Source: ZC4RG30 sp039917615 (GTDB lineage: Bacteria; Pseudomonadota; Gammaproteobacteria; Steroidobacterales; Steroidobacteraceae). Taken from it: a DNA stretch of 64,000 nucleotides. The stretch spans positions 186,001 through 250,000 of the forward strand of contig JBDSJD010000029.1 of the NCBI GenBank assembly GCA_039917615.1, given 5' to 3'. The notes under the pieces were generated by a model. The model saw only the letters and a program-made list of their open reading frames with translations. It was not told the DNA's origin and ran no database searches. Positions 1-8,652 of this stretch are shown piece by piece (the stretch's first letter is position 1; every line of letters begins with the position of its first letter). A program made the translations under genes and the position numbers.

Positions 1-1625
1 TTGTTCTCGAGCAGAACCTCGGAAAGGAACAGCCTCATCTCGGTGGAAAAGGCGTCCTTCAATCCTGTGTCGAAACCCCTGTACAACTCCGCATCCGGCT
101 TCACCGCATCCAGATCGTCCACGTTGAGCCAGCGCATCGCGAAGCTGTTGACCAGTGCAGACGCCCGCTTGTCCGCCAGCATCCGCCTGATCTGCTTTTC
201 GTACACGGTGGAATCGTTGAGCTTGCCGCTGATTGCGGCCGCACGCAGTTCGTCATCCGGCACATCGCTCCACAGGAAAAAGCTCAGGCGCGAAGCCAGT
301 TCCAGAGCAGTCAGTGATTGCGGACGCTTCTGTTTGTCGTCAGCCTTCGGCTGGATGGTGCGATAGAGAAACTCGGGACTGGAAATCACCGCCATGACGA
401 CTTCCTGGACACCACCAATGAAACTACCGATTTCCTTGCGGCCGGTGGCATAGAAACCCATCAGCCGCTGCACATCCGCGTCTGTGACCGGGCGACGATA
501 GGCCTGGGTTGCCAGATGTCGCGCGATCTTTTCCGCGCAGGGTTGCTCTTCCGGTTGGGCGTTTGCGTAACAGACAAAAATGCGGTCACGGGCCTGGCCG
601 GCGCTGAATGCAGTCGGACCGTACGGACCAGCCACCTCCACGCTGCGTGGATTCGCGCCATTCGCGCCCACACCGCCACCGGTGTTGGCATCCGACAGCA
701 CCCGCGCGCGTTCTACGGTGGTGACGATGATCTCGTGCATGCCGAAGGGTGCCTTCACGGGAATGTTCTGGAAGCGCGCCATCACTTTGGCGCTGCCGGA
801 AGCTCCCTGGTCCGCGAGGGCGAGATCTTCCTTGCCGCCGACATCGCCTCGGAAAAACTCCTTGCCATCGAGAAACATCACCACGGTTGATCGGAACAGG
901 CCGGGGTGCGTGTTCGCCCCGCCGGAGAGGTCCGTGAGGATGCTGACGCGATATTCACCATCCGCGGGGAAGTAGTGATTGAACCTCAACCCGTTGCCGG
1001 CGCCGGGCGGCAGCGTGCCCGCACTCTGAGCGAGCCCGTATGTGGCCTTCACCAGCTTCGGCACGGCGGTGCCCGTTGCGCGCGCCGAGATAAAACGCGC
1101 CGCTGAGATGTACTGATCAAGAAACGCCGGCGACACCGTCAGTGATGCGGCGATGTTGTCGAAGCCTTCCAGCTCGACGTCGGGCGGCAGCAGGTCCTCC
1201 ACCTTTATGTCGACCGCCAGCAGCGTGCGCACCGCGTTGGCGTACTCGGTGCGGTTCAGGCGCTGCGCGGTGACGTACTGGGCGCGGGGCGTCTCCTTGC
1301 GCGCGTCAAGGGTGGTCTCAAGCCACGCGACCAGGTCGTCTTTCTCGGCCTGGGAAGGCTGCTTGTAGCCCGGGGGCGGCATCAGGTGACCGCGCAGCTT
1401 ACGGACGGTGTGTTCCCACACCTTGATGTCTTTCGGCACATCCGCAGGGGTCAGGGTGTCGAATGAGAGTCCGCCCGCCCAATCGGTGGTGTTGTGGCAA
1501 TCGTTGCAATAGGTTTCGAGCATCGACCAGCGTTTGGCAACGGCAGCGGCGGCAGCGCCCGCCTTGGTCTGCGCAAATACAGGCGCGGCCACCAACAGGG
1601 CGACCATCAAAAACAAGGGCTTCAT
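1..1625 (-). CDS. DUF1592/DUF1588-type c-type cytochrome protein, 3' end cut by window edge
   Basis: This reading frame stays open from the ATG at 1625 to the left window edge, so only the first ~541 residues are visible. A Sec signal peptide (MKPLFLMVALLVAAPVFA) is followed by one heme c site, CNDCH at residues 40-44, and then by sequence typical of planctomycete-type cytochromes (RLNRTEYANAVRTLL, AYRRPVTDADV, SPEFLYR, LASRLSFFLWSDVPDDELR). Such proteins are exported; a role in oxidative degradation or electron transfer is assumed for the family but not proven. In-frame ATGs at 1640 and 1646 are alternative starts. It is divergent from the cytochrome at 1750. Confidence 0.85.
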   Translation of the reverse strand, partial: MKPLFLMVALLVAAPVFAQTKAGAAAAAVAKRWSMLETYCNDCHNTTDWAGGLSFDTLTPADVPKDIKVWEHTVRKLRGHLMPPPGYKQPSQAEKDDLVAWLETTLDARKETPRAQYVTAQRLNRTEYANAVRTLLAVDIKVEDLLPPDVELEGFDNIAASLTVSPAFLDQYISAARFISARATGTAVPKLVKATYGLAQSAGTLPPGAGNGLRFNHYFPADGEYRVSILTDLSGGANTHPGLFRSTVVMFLDGKEFFRGDVGGKEDLALADQGASGSAKVMARFQNIPVKAPFGMHEIIVTTVERARVLSDANTGGGVGANGANPRSVEVAGPYGPTAFSAGQARDRIFVCYANAQPEEQPCAEKIARHLATQAYRRPVTDADVQRLMGFYATGRKEIGSFIGGVQEVVMAVISSPEFLYRTIQPKADDKQKRPQSLTALELASRLSFFLWSDVPDDELRAAAISGKLNDSTVYEKQIRRMLADKRASALVNSFAMRWLNVDDLDAVKPDAELYRGFDTGLKDAFSTEMRLFLSEVLLEN

Positions 1626-1749
1626 GGCGTATCGCATACACATCTGATCCCGGCACTGCCGAAGCGTTCCCGACTGCAGGCCACTTGGGGAATACCTTCC
1701 GGCTATAATTCCGGGCTGTTTCCAAGCCATCCGATCGAGACCCCCCAAC

Positions 1750-2265
1750 GTGAGCAAGCAAGACACCCACTTTTTCAACGTATTCAGCGTCGTCCTTGGC
1801 CTGCTGGTGGCCTTCGCCATCCTGATGTTTGCGCTGGCCCGCTACGTGGGCAAACACGAGCAGAACGCGCAGGTACTTAAAGAACCCATGTTGCAACAAA
1901 GCGTTGACAGCCGGGTCGGCATTCCCGCCCGGATTGCCGTAGCAGGGCAGGATAACAGTGCCCTGAAAATTGCGCCGGTTTCCGCGACTGCTGCTGCGCC
2001 GGTGGCGGTGGTTTTCAAGACTGGTTCGGAAGTGTTCGAGGTGGCCTGCAAGACCTGCCATGGCACCGGACTCGCCGGTGCACCGAAGGCTGGCGATCAC
2101 GCAGCCTGGGGACCGCGCATTGCCAAGGGAAAACCTACGCTATACGAACATGCACTCAAGGGCTTCAGCAGCAAGCCCGGCAGCATGATGCCGGCGAAAG
2201 GTGGCTTCCCCGCCGTCAGCGACGATCTCATCAAGGCCGCTGTTGACCACATGACCTCTCTATAA
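1750..2265 (+). CDS. Membrane-anchored c5-type cytochrome
   Basis: 171 residues. An N-terminal transmembrane helix (about residues 12-32) anchors a periplasmic domain. One heme c motif, CKTCH, lies at residues 100-104, and the likely Met axial ligand is in SMMPAKGG (146-147). The fold and spacing match the cytochrome c5 (CycB-like) family of single-heme electron carriers. A low-complexity Ala/Val linker separates the anchor from the heme domain. The start codon is GTG. It is divergent from the DUF1592 cytochrome, so the two share a promoter region of about 120 bases. The redox partner is unknown. Confidence 0.88.
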   Translation: MSKQDTHFFNVFSVVLGLLVAFAILMFALARYVGKHEQNAQVLKEPMLQQSVDSRVGIPARIAVAGQDNSALKIAPVSATAAAPVAVVFKTGSEVFEVACKTCHGTGLAGAPKAGDHAAWGPRIAKGKPTLYEHALKGFSSKPGSMMPAKGGFPAVSDDLIKAAVDHMTSL

Positions 2266-2370
2266 AGTTAGGCCACAACCGGTTTGGTGGTCACGGCTCA
2301 TCTCCTGTTTGAGATGGCAGTCCGCAATCGCCCCCGATCCTTCCAGGTGAGCCGTGTCGTAACGCCGCCG

Positions 2371-2790
2371 TTACTCTGGAGTGACAATTTTCGGTCCGCC
2401 ACTGCGCGTTACGGCTTCGAAGTGACGGGCGTTGATGGAGTGCAGCTCGGTGGCATCTACCTTGCGTGCTGCAATGACGTGCAGGTAGTCATACAGCGCG
2501 CCACCCTGCACTCCCGCGGCATCAGCCTGGTGAATCGCCAGCATCACGTCGCTCGCCGACAGCTCGATCAAACGCAGTCGCCGCACCATCGCACTGATGA
2601 GCTGGTTGGCAACCGTTGGTGATACCCGGGTGCCAAGGCGTCCCCCCGTGAGGGTTGAAAACACTTCCGCCAGCGTATGAGTCCAGGTGGCGATGTTCTT
2701 CCTGCGCAGCAGGAGCAGGCAGGCGTCATGGCAAGGCTCGTCCTCGACCACTGCTGCCACCAGCACTGTGGAGTCCAGGTAGATGATCAT
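2371..2790 (-). CDS. PIN-domain toxin (VapC-like ribonuclease)
   Basis: 139 residues with the PIN signature: D6 in YLDSTVLVAA, a glutamate in HTLAEVFSTL and an aspartate in GGALYDYLHVIAA. These acidic residues coordinate Mg2+ in this nuclease family. The start overlaps the stop of the AbrB-type gene (3056..2787) by 4 bases, the classical antitoxin-first toxin-antitoxin layout. It is probably an RNase whose activity is blocked by the partner. The RNA target cannot be inferred. Confidence 0.85.
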   Translation of the reverse strand: MIIYLDSTVLVAAVVEDEPCHDACLLLLRRKNIATWTHTLAEVFSTLTGGRLGTRVSPTVANQLISAMVRRLRLIELSASDVMLAIHQADAAGVQGGALYDYLHVIAARKVDATELHSINARHFEAVTRSGGPKIVTPE

Positions 2791-3056
2791 CGGCGCATTC
2801 CACGCCCCTCCTGGGTGGCGCGCTCGGCCGCCACTGCCGCCGCCGCATCTGCAGCGAGGCCCGTGCGCTTCAGCACGGCAATTCCACCCTTTCTCAATAC
2901 AACCCCATTCTCAACCGCAGCCACCGGCACAAGCTCGATGTGGCCGGCCACGACATCTGCGCGCAGCCGTGCACCGCCGCGCAGATTCAGGCGTTCACGG
3001 AGGATTCTCGGCAGGACGATGCGCCCGCTGGCATCCATTCGGATGGTGTCTTTCAT
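2787..3056 (-). CDS. AbrB/SpoVT-type antitoxin
   Basis: 89 residues from the ATG at 3056. The N-terminal swapped-hairpin AbrB domain is clear (MDASGRIVLPRILRERLNL followed by GARLRADVV), and the C-terminal tail is Ala/Arg rich, presumably the toxin-binding part. An in-frame start 36 bases upstream (3092) exists but adds residues outside the domain. It is translationally coupled to the PIN toxin through a 4-base overlap. Members of this family usually repress their own promoter. Confidence 0.82.
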   Translation of the reverse strand: MKDTIRMDASGRIVLPRILRERLNLRGGARLRADVVAGHIELVPVAAVENGVVLRKGGIAVLKRTGLAADAAAAVAAERATQEGRGMRR

Positions 3057-3099
3057 GGCTGATATATTGCCATTTTTTATACCATAAGTCATGGCAAAA

Positions 3100-4638
3100 T
3101 CAGGTGTCCTCCCACCGCATCGCCAATGCCTCGGCCAAATCTTCCGCAGTCACCACATCGCGGTCGGCAAGATCCGCGATGCTGCGCGCCACCCGCAGGA
3201 TGCGATGCTGGCTGCGCGCGGAATGCCCGCGCTGTGATGTCGCACGCTGCAGCAGCGCGCGCGGCGCCGCGGCCAGGCCGCAATGCTCCAATGTTTGCGC
3301 CGGCTCGAGCCTCGCGTTGACCTTGCCCTGGCGCCGCAGCTGACGTTGCCGCGCAGCGCAGACCTGCCGCCGGGCATCGGCAGATGTAAGCGAGTGAGCG
3401 GCAGCCGTGCCCGCGCACAGCAACTCGGCGGCATCGACCGGCGGCAACTCCACCTGCAGATCAATGCGATCCAGCAAAGGACCGGAGATGCGGCTGCGGT
3501 AACCCTGGATCTGGCGCGGCTTGCAGCGGCAGCGTGGTGTGGCAAGCCCCGCGTTGCCGCAGGGGCAGGGATTCATCGCAGCGACCAGCTGGAATTGCGC
3601 GGGAAAATCGGCACGCTGATTGGCGCGCACCACGCTGACCCGGCCTGATTCCAGCGGCTCGCGCAGGGCTTCCAGCACGCGCCGGTCGAACTCGGGCAAT
3701 TCATCAAGGAACAGCACGCCGTGGTGCGCAAGGCTGATTTCACCCGGACGGATCGCGGCACCACCGCCGACGATGGCATGTGCGGAAGCTGTGTGATGCG
3801 GTGCGCGGAACGGCCGGCGAGAACCACAGGCTCCCGATGCGTCCACGCTAGCTCCCGCCCCGACTCCCGCGTCATCCTGCGCCGCCGCCGCAATGGCCGC
3901 GACTTCCAGAGCCTCGGCACGCGACAGTGGCGGCAGCAATGCAGGCAACCGCTGCGCCAGCATGCTTTTGCCCGAACCCGGCGGACCACGCATCAGCAGG
4001 CTATGGCCACCGGCGGCGGCAATGACCAGCGCCCGTTTGGCCTGCCACTGACCCCGCACATCGGCGAGCTCGGGCAAGGGCGGAGCGACCGCGGATTCCC
4101 CCGCCATCGCATCCGGAACCAACGCGGCAACCGCCGCTCCCGAGGCAAGCTCCCGCAGATGCGCGATGGCATGCACGCGCGCCACCGCCATGGCCGCCAC
4201 CGCCGATGCATTCGCCACGGGCACGAACAACGTGTGGCCAACAGCCGCGGCCTCCAGCGCCGCCAGCAGTAGTCCCGGCACGGGCCTGAGATCGCCAGTG
4301 AGTCCGAGTTCGCCGTAGAACTCAGTCGTCGCAAGGTCGCAGGTCGGCTGCGCCTGGCCGGATGCCAACAGGATGCCGAGCGCAATGGGCAGGTCGAACC
4401 GGCATCCCTGCTTGGGAATCTCCGCCGGGGCAAGGTTGACTGTGATGCGGCCAGCGGGAAGTTCGAAGCCGCAATGGGCCAATGCAGCACGCACCCGCTC
4501 ACGGCTTTCGCGCACCACGGGCGCAGGCAATCCGACGATGGTGAATGAGGGCAGACCACTGCCGAGATGAACTTCCACCCGAACCAGCGGCGCGGCAAGA
4601 CCCCCATGTGCCCGAGTCAGAACCTGCGCGAATCCCAT
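3100..4638 (-). CDS. comM: Mg-chelatase-like AAA+ ATPase ComM (YifB family)
   Basis: 512 residues, the usual family length. The N-terminal ChlI-like domain begins MGFAQVLTRA and carries VEVHLGSGLPSFTIVGLP. Walker A is GPPGSGKS at residues 218-225, and Walker B is LFLDELPEF. The Cys-rich AMNPCPCGNAG and PRCRCKP pieces and the SGPLLDRIDL sensor segment are diagnostic. ComM is a hexameric branch-migration helicase that helps integrate incoming DNA during natural transformation. It lies directly downstream of ubiK on the same strand. Confidence 0.95.
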   Translation of the reverse strand: MGFAQVLTRAHGGLAAPLVRVEVHLGSGLPSFTIVGLPAPVVRESRERVRAALAHCGFELPAGRITVNLAPAEIPKQGCRFDLPIALGILLASGQAQPTCDLATTEFYGELGLTGDLRPVPGLLLAALEAAAVGHTLFVPVANASAVAAMAVARVHAIAHLRELASGAAVAALVPDAMAGESAVAPPLPELADVRGQWQAKRALVIAAAGGHSLLMRGPPGSGKSMLAQRLPALLPPLSRAEALEVAAIAAAAQDDAGVGAGASVDASGACGSRRPFRAPHHTASAHAIVGGGAAIRPGEISLAHHGVLFLDELPEFDRRVLEALREPLESGRVSVVRANQRADFPAQFQLVAAMNPCPCGNAGLATPRCRCKPRQIQGYRSRISGPLLDRIDLQVELPPVDAAELLCAGTAAAHSLTSADARRQVCAARQRQLRRQGKVNARLEPAQTLEHCGLAAAPRALLQRATSQRGHSARSQHRILRVARSIADLADRDVVTAEDLAEALAMRWEDT

Positions 4639-4677
4639 GCCGCAGCTTCGGCGCTGGGGCTCAAGCCGACCAGCCGG

Positions 4678-4935
4678 CTAATTGTCTGCTTTGGCCTGTT
4701 TCTCTTCTAGTGCGGCCAACCGCGTCTCGAGCTCGCCGATCAGCTCTCGGCTGCGCGCCAGCACCCGCGACTGCGCATCAAATTCCTCGCGCGAAACCAG
4801 GTCGAGCCGCCGGGTGGCATCGCGCAACACGCGACCGGCGTGGGCCTCGATATCACTGCGAAAGGCCTGCACGGAGGCAGGCAGGTTCTCGGTCAACCGT
4901 CTGATCAGGGTTTCCACATCAAATTTTTCCTGCAT
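4678..4935 (-). CDS. ubiK: Ubiquinone biosynthesis accessory factor UbiK (BMFP family)
   Basis: 85 residues from the ATG at 4935. The short helical protein has a C-terminal coiled coil (SRELIGELETRLAALEEKQAKADN) and the family signature VSREEFDAQSRVLARSRE. In Enterobacteria UbiK binds UbiJ and supports aerobic ubiquinone synthesis; ubiJ is also in this window at 15149. An upstream in-frame start at 4956 is possible but lacks family similarity. The promoter side faces the NtrC-like box of the nitrogen locus. Confidence 0.9.
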   Translation of the reverse strand: MQEKFDVETLIRRLTENLPASVQAFRSDIEAHAGRVLRDATRRLDLVSREEFDAQSRVLARSRELIGELETRLAALEEKQAKADN

Positions 4936-4949
4936 GAGCCTTATCCTCC

Positions 4950-4964
4950 GCACCAATGTGGTGC
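4950..4964 (+). promoter_or_regulatory. NtrC-like binding site
   Basis: The sequence GCACCAATGTGGTGC is a perfect match to the NtrC enhancer consensus GCACC-N5-GGTGC. It lies about 85 bases upstream of the sigma-54 promoter of the P-II/amtB operon, a usual enhancer distance. Binding is inferred, not shown. Confidence 0.7.
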
Positions 4965-5046
4965 ATCAAATTCGTGCATGCGTCCACAACTGTGCGCCGC
5001 CGTGACCTGCTGCGCCATTGAGGGCGCGAAGGCACGCACTGACCTG

Positions 5047-5062
5047 TGGCACGGATTCTGCA
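5047..5062 (+). promoter_or_regulatory. Sigma-54 (RpoN) promoter for P-II/amtB
   Basis: TGGCACGGATTCTGCA fits the -24/-12 consensus TGGCACG-N4-TTGCA with one mismatch and the required GG-N10-GC spacing. It lies about 95-110 bases before the P-II gene. Together with the upstream NtrC-like box it suggests activation under nitrogen limitation. Confidence 0.75.
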
Positions 5063-5157
5063 CTAACCCACTGGGCGCCGGACCGGTTGGTTCACGCGTT
5101 CGCTAGACATGAAGGCAATGGAAACCAACAAGGCTCGCTACTAGCGACATGCACATC

Positions 5158-5445
5158 ATGAAGATCATCACTGCGATCGTCCGGCCGTTCAAGCTGGACG
5201 AATTGCGGCATGCCATAGCCCAACTGGGGGTACAGGGCGTGACGGTGACAGAGGTGTATGAAGCACACTACGGGCCGCGTGCAAAACTCGAGATCGCAGT
5301 AGACGATTCCATCGTCGAGCCGGTGCTCGAAGCCATTGCCAACATCTCGCGGACAGGGCGGACTGGCGACGGGAAGATACTCGTAGGAACTTTGGAACAG
5401 GCCATTCGGATCCGCACCGGCGAGACCGGAACAGCGGCAACTTAA
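5158..5445 (+). CDS. P-II signal protein with the T-loop deleted
   Basis: From ATG 5158 the product is 95 residues, against the usual 112. The family frame is clear: MKIITAIVRPFKLDELRHAI, VQGVTVTEV, the B-loop TGRTGDGKI and the C-terminal RIRTGET. Where canonical GlnB/GlnK has about 30 residues (34-63, holding the T-loop and Tyr51), this protein has only YEAHYGPRAKLEI. The uridylylation site and the AmtB-contacting loop are therefore absent, while the ATP-binding B- and C-loops remain. It is 19 bases upstream of amtB, in one operon. An ATG at 5149 adds three residues. The sequence shows no frameshift, so the deletion looks clean. Confidence 0.88.
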   Translation: MKIITAIVRPFKLDELRHAIAQLGVQGVTVTEVYEAHYGPRAKLEIAVDDSIVEPVLEAIANISRTGRTGDGKILVGTLEQAIRIRTGETGTAAT

Positions 5446-5464
5446 AAACAGCTGGGAGTCGCAC

Positions 5465-6910
5465 ATGCGCATTGATCTCGCCCCAAGGACCTCCACGTGG
5501 TGTTCACGTGGAGCCACTGCAATACTGGCCATGACGCTGGCGGCGCTCGTGCCAATTGTCGCCATGGCAGCAGACGCACCGCCCGTGCCCAACAAGGGCG
5601 ACACCTCATGGATGTTGACGTCCACAGCGCTCGTACTGCTCATGTCAGTGCCTGCCCTGGGTCTGTTCTACGGTGGCCTGGTGCGCACCAAGAACATGCT
5701 GTCGGTGCTGATGCAGGTATTCGTGGGTTTCTCGCTGATCACCGTGTTGTGGTGCGTATACGGCTACTCACTGGCCTTCACGGCGGGCAACCCGTTCTTC
5801 GGCGGTTTCAGCCGGCTGTTCCTGGATGGCACGTTTGATCCGGCAACGGGCGCCTTTTCACTGGGCGCCACCTTCAGCAAGGGCACGCCGATGTATGAGC
5901 TGGTGTTCGTTGCCTTCCAGGCAACCTTCGCCGCCATCACCTGCTGCCTGATCCTGGGTTCGCTGGTCGAGCGCATCAAGTTCTCGGCCGTGCTCTTGTT
6001 CCTCGTCATCTGGTTCACTTTCAGCTACATCCCCGTAGCCCACATGGTCTGGTTCTGGGCAGGGCCGGATGCCTATACGGCTGCGGATGTGGTGGATGCA
6101 CAGAATGCGACTGCCGGCTACATCTGGCAGATGGGCGCGCTGGACTTCGCGGGCGGCACCGTGGTGCATATCAACGCCGGTGTCGCCGGCCTGGTCGGCG
6201 CCATTGTCCTCGGCAAGCGCCTGGGCTACGGCAAGGTGGCCATGCCTCCCCATAGCGTCACGATGACGATGATCGGCGCCGCACTGCTGTGGTTCGGCTG
6301 GTTCGGCTTCAATGCCGGCTCGGCGCTGGAAGCCAACGGTTTCGCCGCCCTGGCATTCATCAACACCTACCTCGCCACGGCCTGCGCCGTGCTGTCGTGG
6401 ATGCTCATTGAGTGGCTCATCAAGGGTAAGCCTTCGATGGTCGGAGCGGCTTCTGGCGCAGTGGCGGGCCTCGTGGCGATCACCCCCGCCGCAGGCAACG
6501 TCGGCATACCCGGTGCGTTCGCCATCGGCCTGGGCGCCGGCATCATCTGCTTCTGGGGCGTCACAGGCCTCAAGAAGCTGATCAAGGCCGATGACTCGCT
6601 GGATGTTTTCGGCGTACACGCCCTGGGCGGCATCTTCGGCGCCCTGGCTACCGGCGTGTTCAACTCGCCCGACCTGGGCGGCCCTGGCCTCGTGGTCGAC
6701 TGGGTCACCGGCAAGACGGGCTATCCGGGCATCGGCGCCCAGCTGCTGATCCAGGCCAAGGCCGTAGGCATCGTAGTAGTCTGGACCGCGGTCGTGGCCG
6801 CTGTCGCCTTCTACCTCGTCAAGCTCCTGATCGGCCTGCGCGTGACGGAAGACGAAGAGCGCGAGGGCCTGGACCTCGTGAGTCACGGCGAGCGCGCTTA
6901 CGACATGTAA
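5465..6910 (+). CDS. amtB: Ammonium transporter AmtB
   Basis: 481 residues. A cleavable N-terminal segment (about 1-36, ending AMAADAPP) is followed by eleven predicted membrane helices. The pore twin histidines are H235 (GTVVHINAG) and H385 (FGVHALGG); FYGGLVR and WFGWFGFNAGSAL are family hallmarks. It conducts ammonium or ammonia across the inner membrane. A Shine-Dalgarno-like GGGAG precedes the start, and a strong terminator follows. Being cotranscribed with a P-II protein is normal, but that partner lacks its T-loop here. Confidence 0.96.
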   Translation: MRIDLAPRTSTWCSRGATAILAMTLAALVPIVAMAADAPPVPNKGDTSWMLTSTALVLLMSVPALGLFYGGLVRTKNMLSVLMQVFVGFSLITVLWCVYGYSLAFTAGNPFFGGFSRLFLDGTFDPATGAFSLGATFSKGTPMYELVFVAFQATFAAITCCLILGSLVERIKFSAVLLFLVIWFTFSYIPVAHMVWFWAGPDAYTAADVVDAQNATAGYIWQMGALDFAGGTVVHINAGVAGLVGAIVLGKRLGYGKVAMPPHSVTMTMIGAALLWFGWFGFNAGSALEANGFAALAFINTYLATACAVLSWMLIEWLIKGKPSMVGAASGAVAGLVAITPAAGNVGIPGAFAIGLGAGIICFWGVTGLKKLIKADDSLDVFGVHALGGIFGALATGVFNSPDLGGPGLVVDWVTGKTGYPGIGAQLLIQAKAVGIVVVWTAVVAAVAFYLVKLLIGLRVTEDEEREGLDLVSHGERAYDM

Positions 6911-6931
6911 AGTGACCTGACTGCCTGACCG

Positions 6932-6968
6932 AAGCCCCGGCAGCCATAGTTGCCGGGGCTTTTTCTTT
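6932..6968 (+). terminator. Rho-independent terminator after amtB
   Basis: AGCCCCGGCA pairs with TGCCGGGGCT (10 bp, 8-base loop) and is followed by TTTTCTTTT. It closes the P-II/amtB operon. Confidence 0.92.
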
Positions 6969-7077
6969 TGTGGACACTGTCCAGGCAATCGTGGGCTTTG
7001 GGGCCCTGCTCACGTGACTGTGATGAACATCACGGGGCAGATGGCCCGCGGCAGTGATACTTTGAGCGGAGAAAACC

Positions 7078-7536
7078 ATGCGCAAGATATTCGTCATCGC
7101 CGTCGTCGCACTGCTGGGGTCCACCGCCTTCGCGGCCGACGAGATCTATCGCTGGAAGGATGCCACCGGCATCTGGCACTACTCCGACCAACCGCGGCCA
7201 GGCGCCGAGGTGGTACATAACAACAGCCGCGCGCCGACTGCGTCACCCGCCACACCTGCGATACCTCGGCCTGCAGCTGCGGTCCCAGCCGCACCGGCCA
7301 CCGCAAACGAACCGCTACCTGTCAGCAAGGAAGTGGCGGAGCAGGTGCGTCAGGAAGCAGCCACTGCAAAAGTCGAGGAGTGCGCAAAGGCCAAAGCGAC
7401 CTACGATACTTATGTGCGGGCCCAGGCCATGCGCAGGACCGACGCCAAGGGCAACCCGGTCGTCATGACGAGCGCCGAGATCGACGCCGCGCGCCTGCAG
7501 GCGCGCGCCGCCCGCGACTTGGCCTGCGGGCCCTGA
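7078..7536 (+). CDS. Exported DUF4124 domain protein
   Basis: 152 residues. A Sec signal peptide (MRKIFVIAVVALLGSTAFA) precedes the DUF4124 motif EIYRWKDATGIWHYSDQPRPGAEVV at about residues 22-46; the start of that stretch (YRWKD, G.WHYSD) is diagnostic. A Pro/Ala-rich linker and a charged helical tail follow. The function of the family is unknown; it is periplasmic or cell-envelope located. GGAGAAAACC precedes the ATG. It is not clearly coupled to the downstream kinase. Confidence 0.85.
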   Translation: MRKIFVIAVVALLGSTAFAADEIYRWKDATGIWHYSDQPRPGAEVVHNNSRAPTASPATPAIPRPAAAVPAAPATANEPLPVSKEVAEQVRQEAATAKVEECAKAKATYDTYVRAQAMRRTDAKGNPVVMTSAEIDAARLQARAARDLACGP

Positions 7537-7569
7537 CGTTCACCACTGCTTCGCCGGGACGGACGGCGA

Positions 7570-8652
7570 ATGACTTCCATGCCCGCATCCACAGCGCGTC
7601 GCCTGCTGCTACCGGATTTCTGCGCACAACGCGTGTTGCTGGTGGTGCTGCTGATCGTCTCGCTTACCGCCCTGATGCTGGCACTGTCCAGCGCCGGATT
7701 CGGCGCAACCTTCTGGACTGACCTCGCGAGCAACGTGCTTTTCCTGGTGTGGGCCGGGCTTGCCGGCGCCGGGCTGCTCTGTGCCGCGCGACAGCCCATC
7801 GCCGCCCGCAGCGCTGCCATGGGCTCGCTGATGGTGATGGGAATCATCCTGGCGCTGGTGGCAGCGCTGTCGCTGATCGCATTCCTGATCTTGTCCAGCA
7901 CCTGGCTGAATCCCGATGACATCATGGGTGTGGCGCCTGCGGATTTCTGGCTGTTCCTGGCGCGCAATGCGCTCATTGGGCTCATCGTCAGCGGCCTCGC
8001 ACTGCGCTATTTCTATGTTACGCAGCAGTGGCGCCTGAACGTGGAAAGCCAGGCACGTTCACGCGTCAACGCGCTGCAGGCCCGCATCCGCCCACACTTT
8101 CTCTACAACAGCATGAACACCATCGCGGCGCTGACGCGCAGTGATCCGGCCCGTGCCGAAGAGGCGGTGCAGGATCTGGCCGACCTGTTCCGAGCCAACC
8201 TGAGTGAGAAGCGCAGCCTGATCAGCCTGAAGGAAGAGCTGGAGTCCGCCCGCATCTACCAGCGGATCGAACAGCTGCGCATGGGCGACCGGCTGCGCGT
8301 ACGCTGGAATGTGCAGGATCTGCCCATGCGCGCGCTGATTCCGGCGCTCACCGTGCAGCCGCTGCTGGAAAACGCCATCGGGCACGGGGTGGAGCATCTG
8401 GATGGCGGCGGTGAAGTCATCGTCGAGGGCAGCAGCACCGACGGCGTCGTGCTGCTGCGCGTGCGCAATCCCATGCCCCTGGACAGTGGCACGGCGCGAT
8501 CAGGGCACGGCATTGCGCTCGACAACATTCGTGAACGACTCGATCTGCTGTTTGGCGCGCGCGCCGAAGTGACCTCCGGCCGCGAAGGAAGCGAGTATGT
8601 GGTGCAACTGCGCTTCCCCGAAACACTTGTTTCACCGGAGCTGATGCAATGA
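7570..8652 (+). CDS. algZ: AlgZ/LytS-type sensor histidine kinase
   Basis: 360 residues with four predicted membrane helices in the first ~150. The His_kinase signature RPHFLYNSMNTIAAL at about residue 173 holds the phospho-accepting histidine, and a HATPase_c domain follows (ENAIGHGVEHL; GHGIALDNIRERLDLLFG). This is the LytS/AlgZ architecture, without a HAMP or a periplasmic sensor. Its stop overlaps the start of the LytTR regulator, so the two form a coupled pair. In Pseudomonas the equivalent pair controls alginate and type IV pili; targets here are unknown. Confidence 0.9.
   Translation: MTSMPASTARRLLLPDFCAQRVLLVVLLIVSLTALMLALSSAGFGATFWTDLASNVLFLVWAGLAGAGLLCAARQPIAARSAAMGSLMVMGIILALVAALSLIAFLILSSTWLNPDDIMGVAPADFWLFLARNALIGLIVSGLALRYFYVTQQWRLNVESQARSRVNALQARIRPHFLYNSMNTIAALTRSDPARAEEAVQDLADLFRANLSEKRSLISLKEELESARIYQRIEQLRMGDRLRVRWNVQDLPMRALIPALTVQPLLENAIGHGVEHLDGGGEVIVEGSSTDGVVLLRVRNPMPLDSGTARSGHGIALDNIRERLDLLFGARAEVTSGREGSEYVVQLRFPETLVSPELMQ

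Noticed and set aside
318..1368. Plus-strand reading frames in the first 1.4 kb
   Set aside because: They are shadows of the minus-strand DUF1592 cytochrome, whose heme motif and family blocks are clear.
5858..6988. Long minus-strand frame opposite amtB
   Set aside because: Composition-driven antisense frame; amtB has the full transporter signature.
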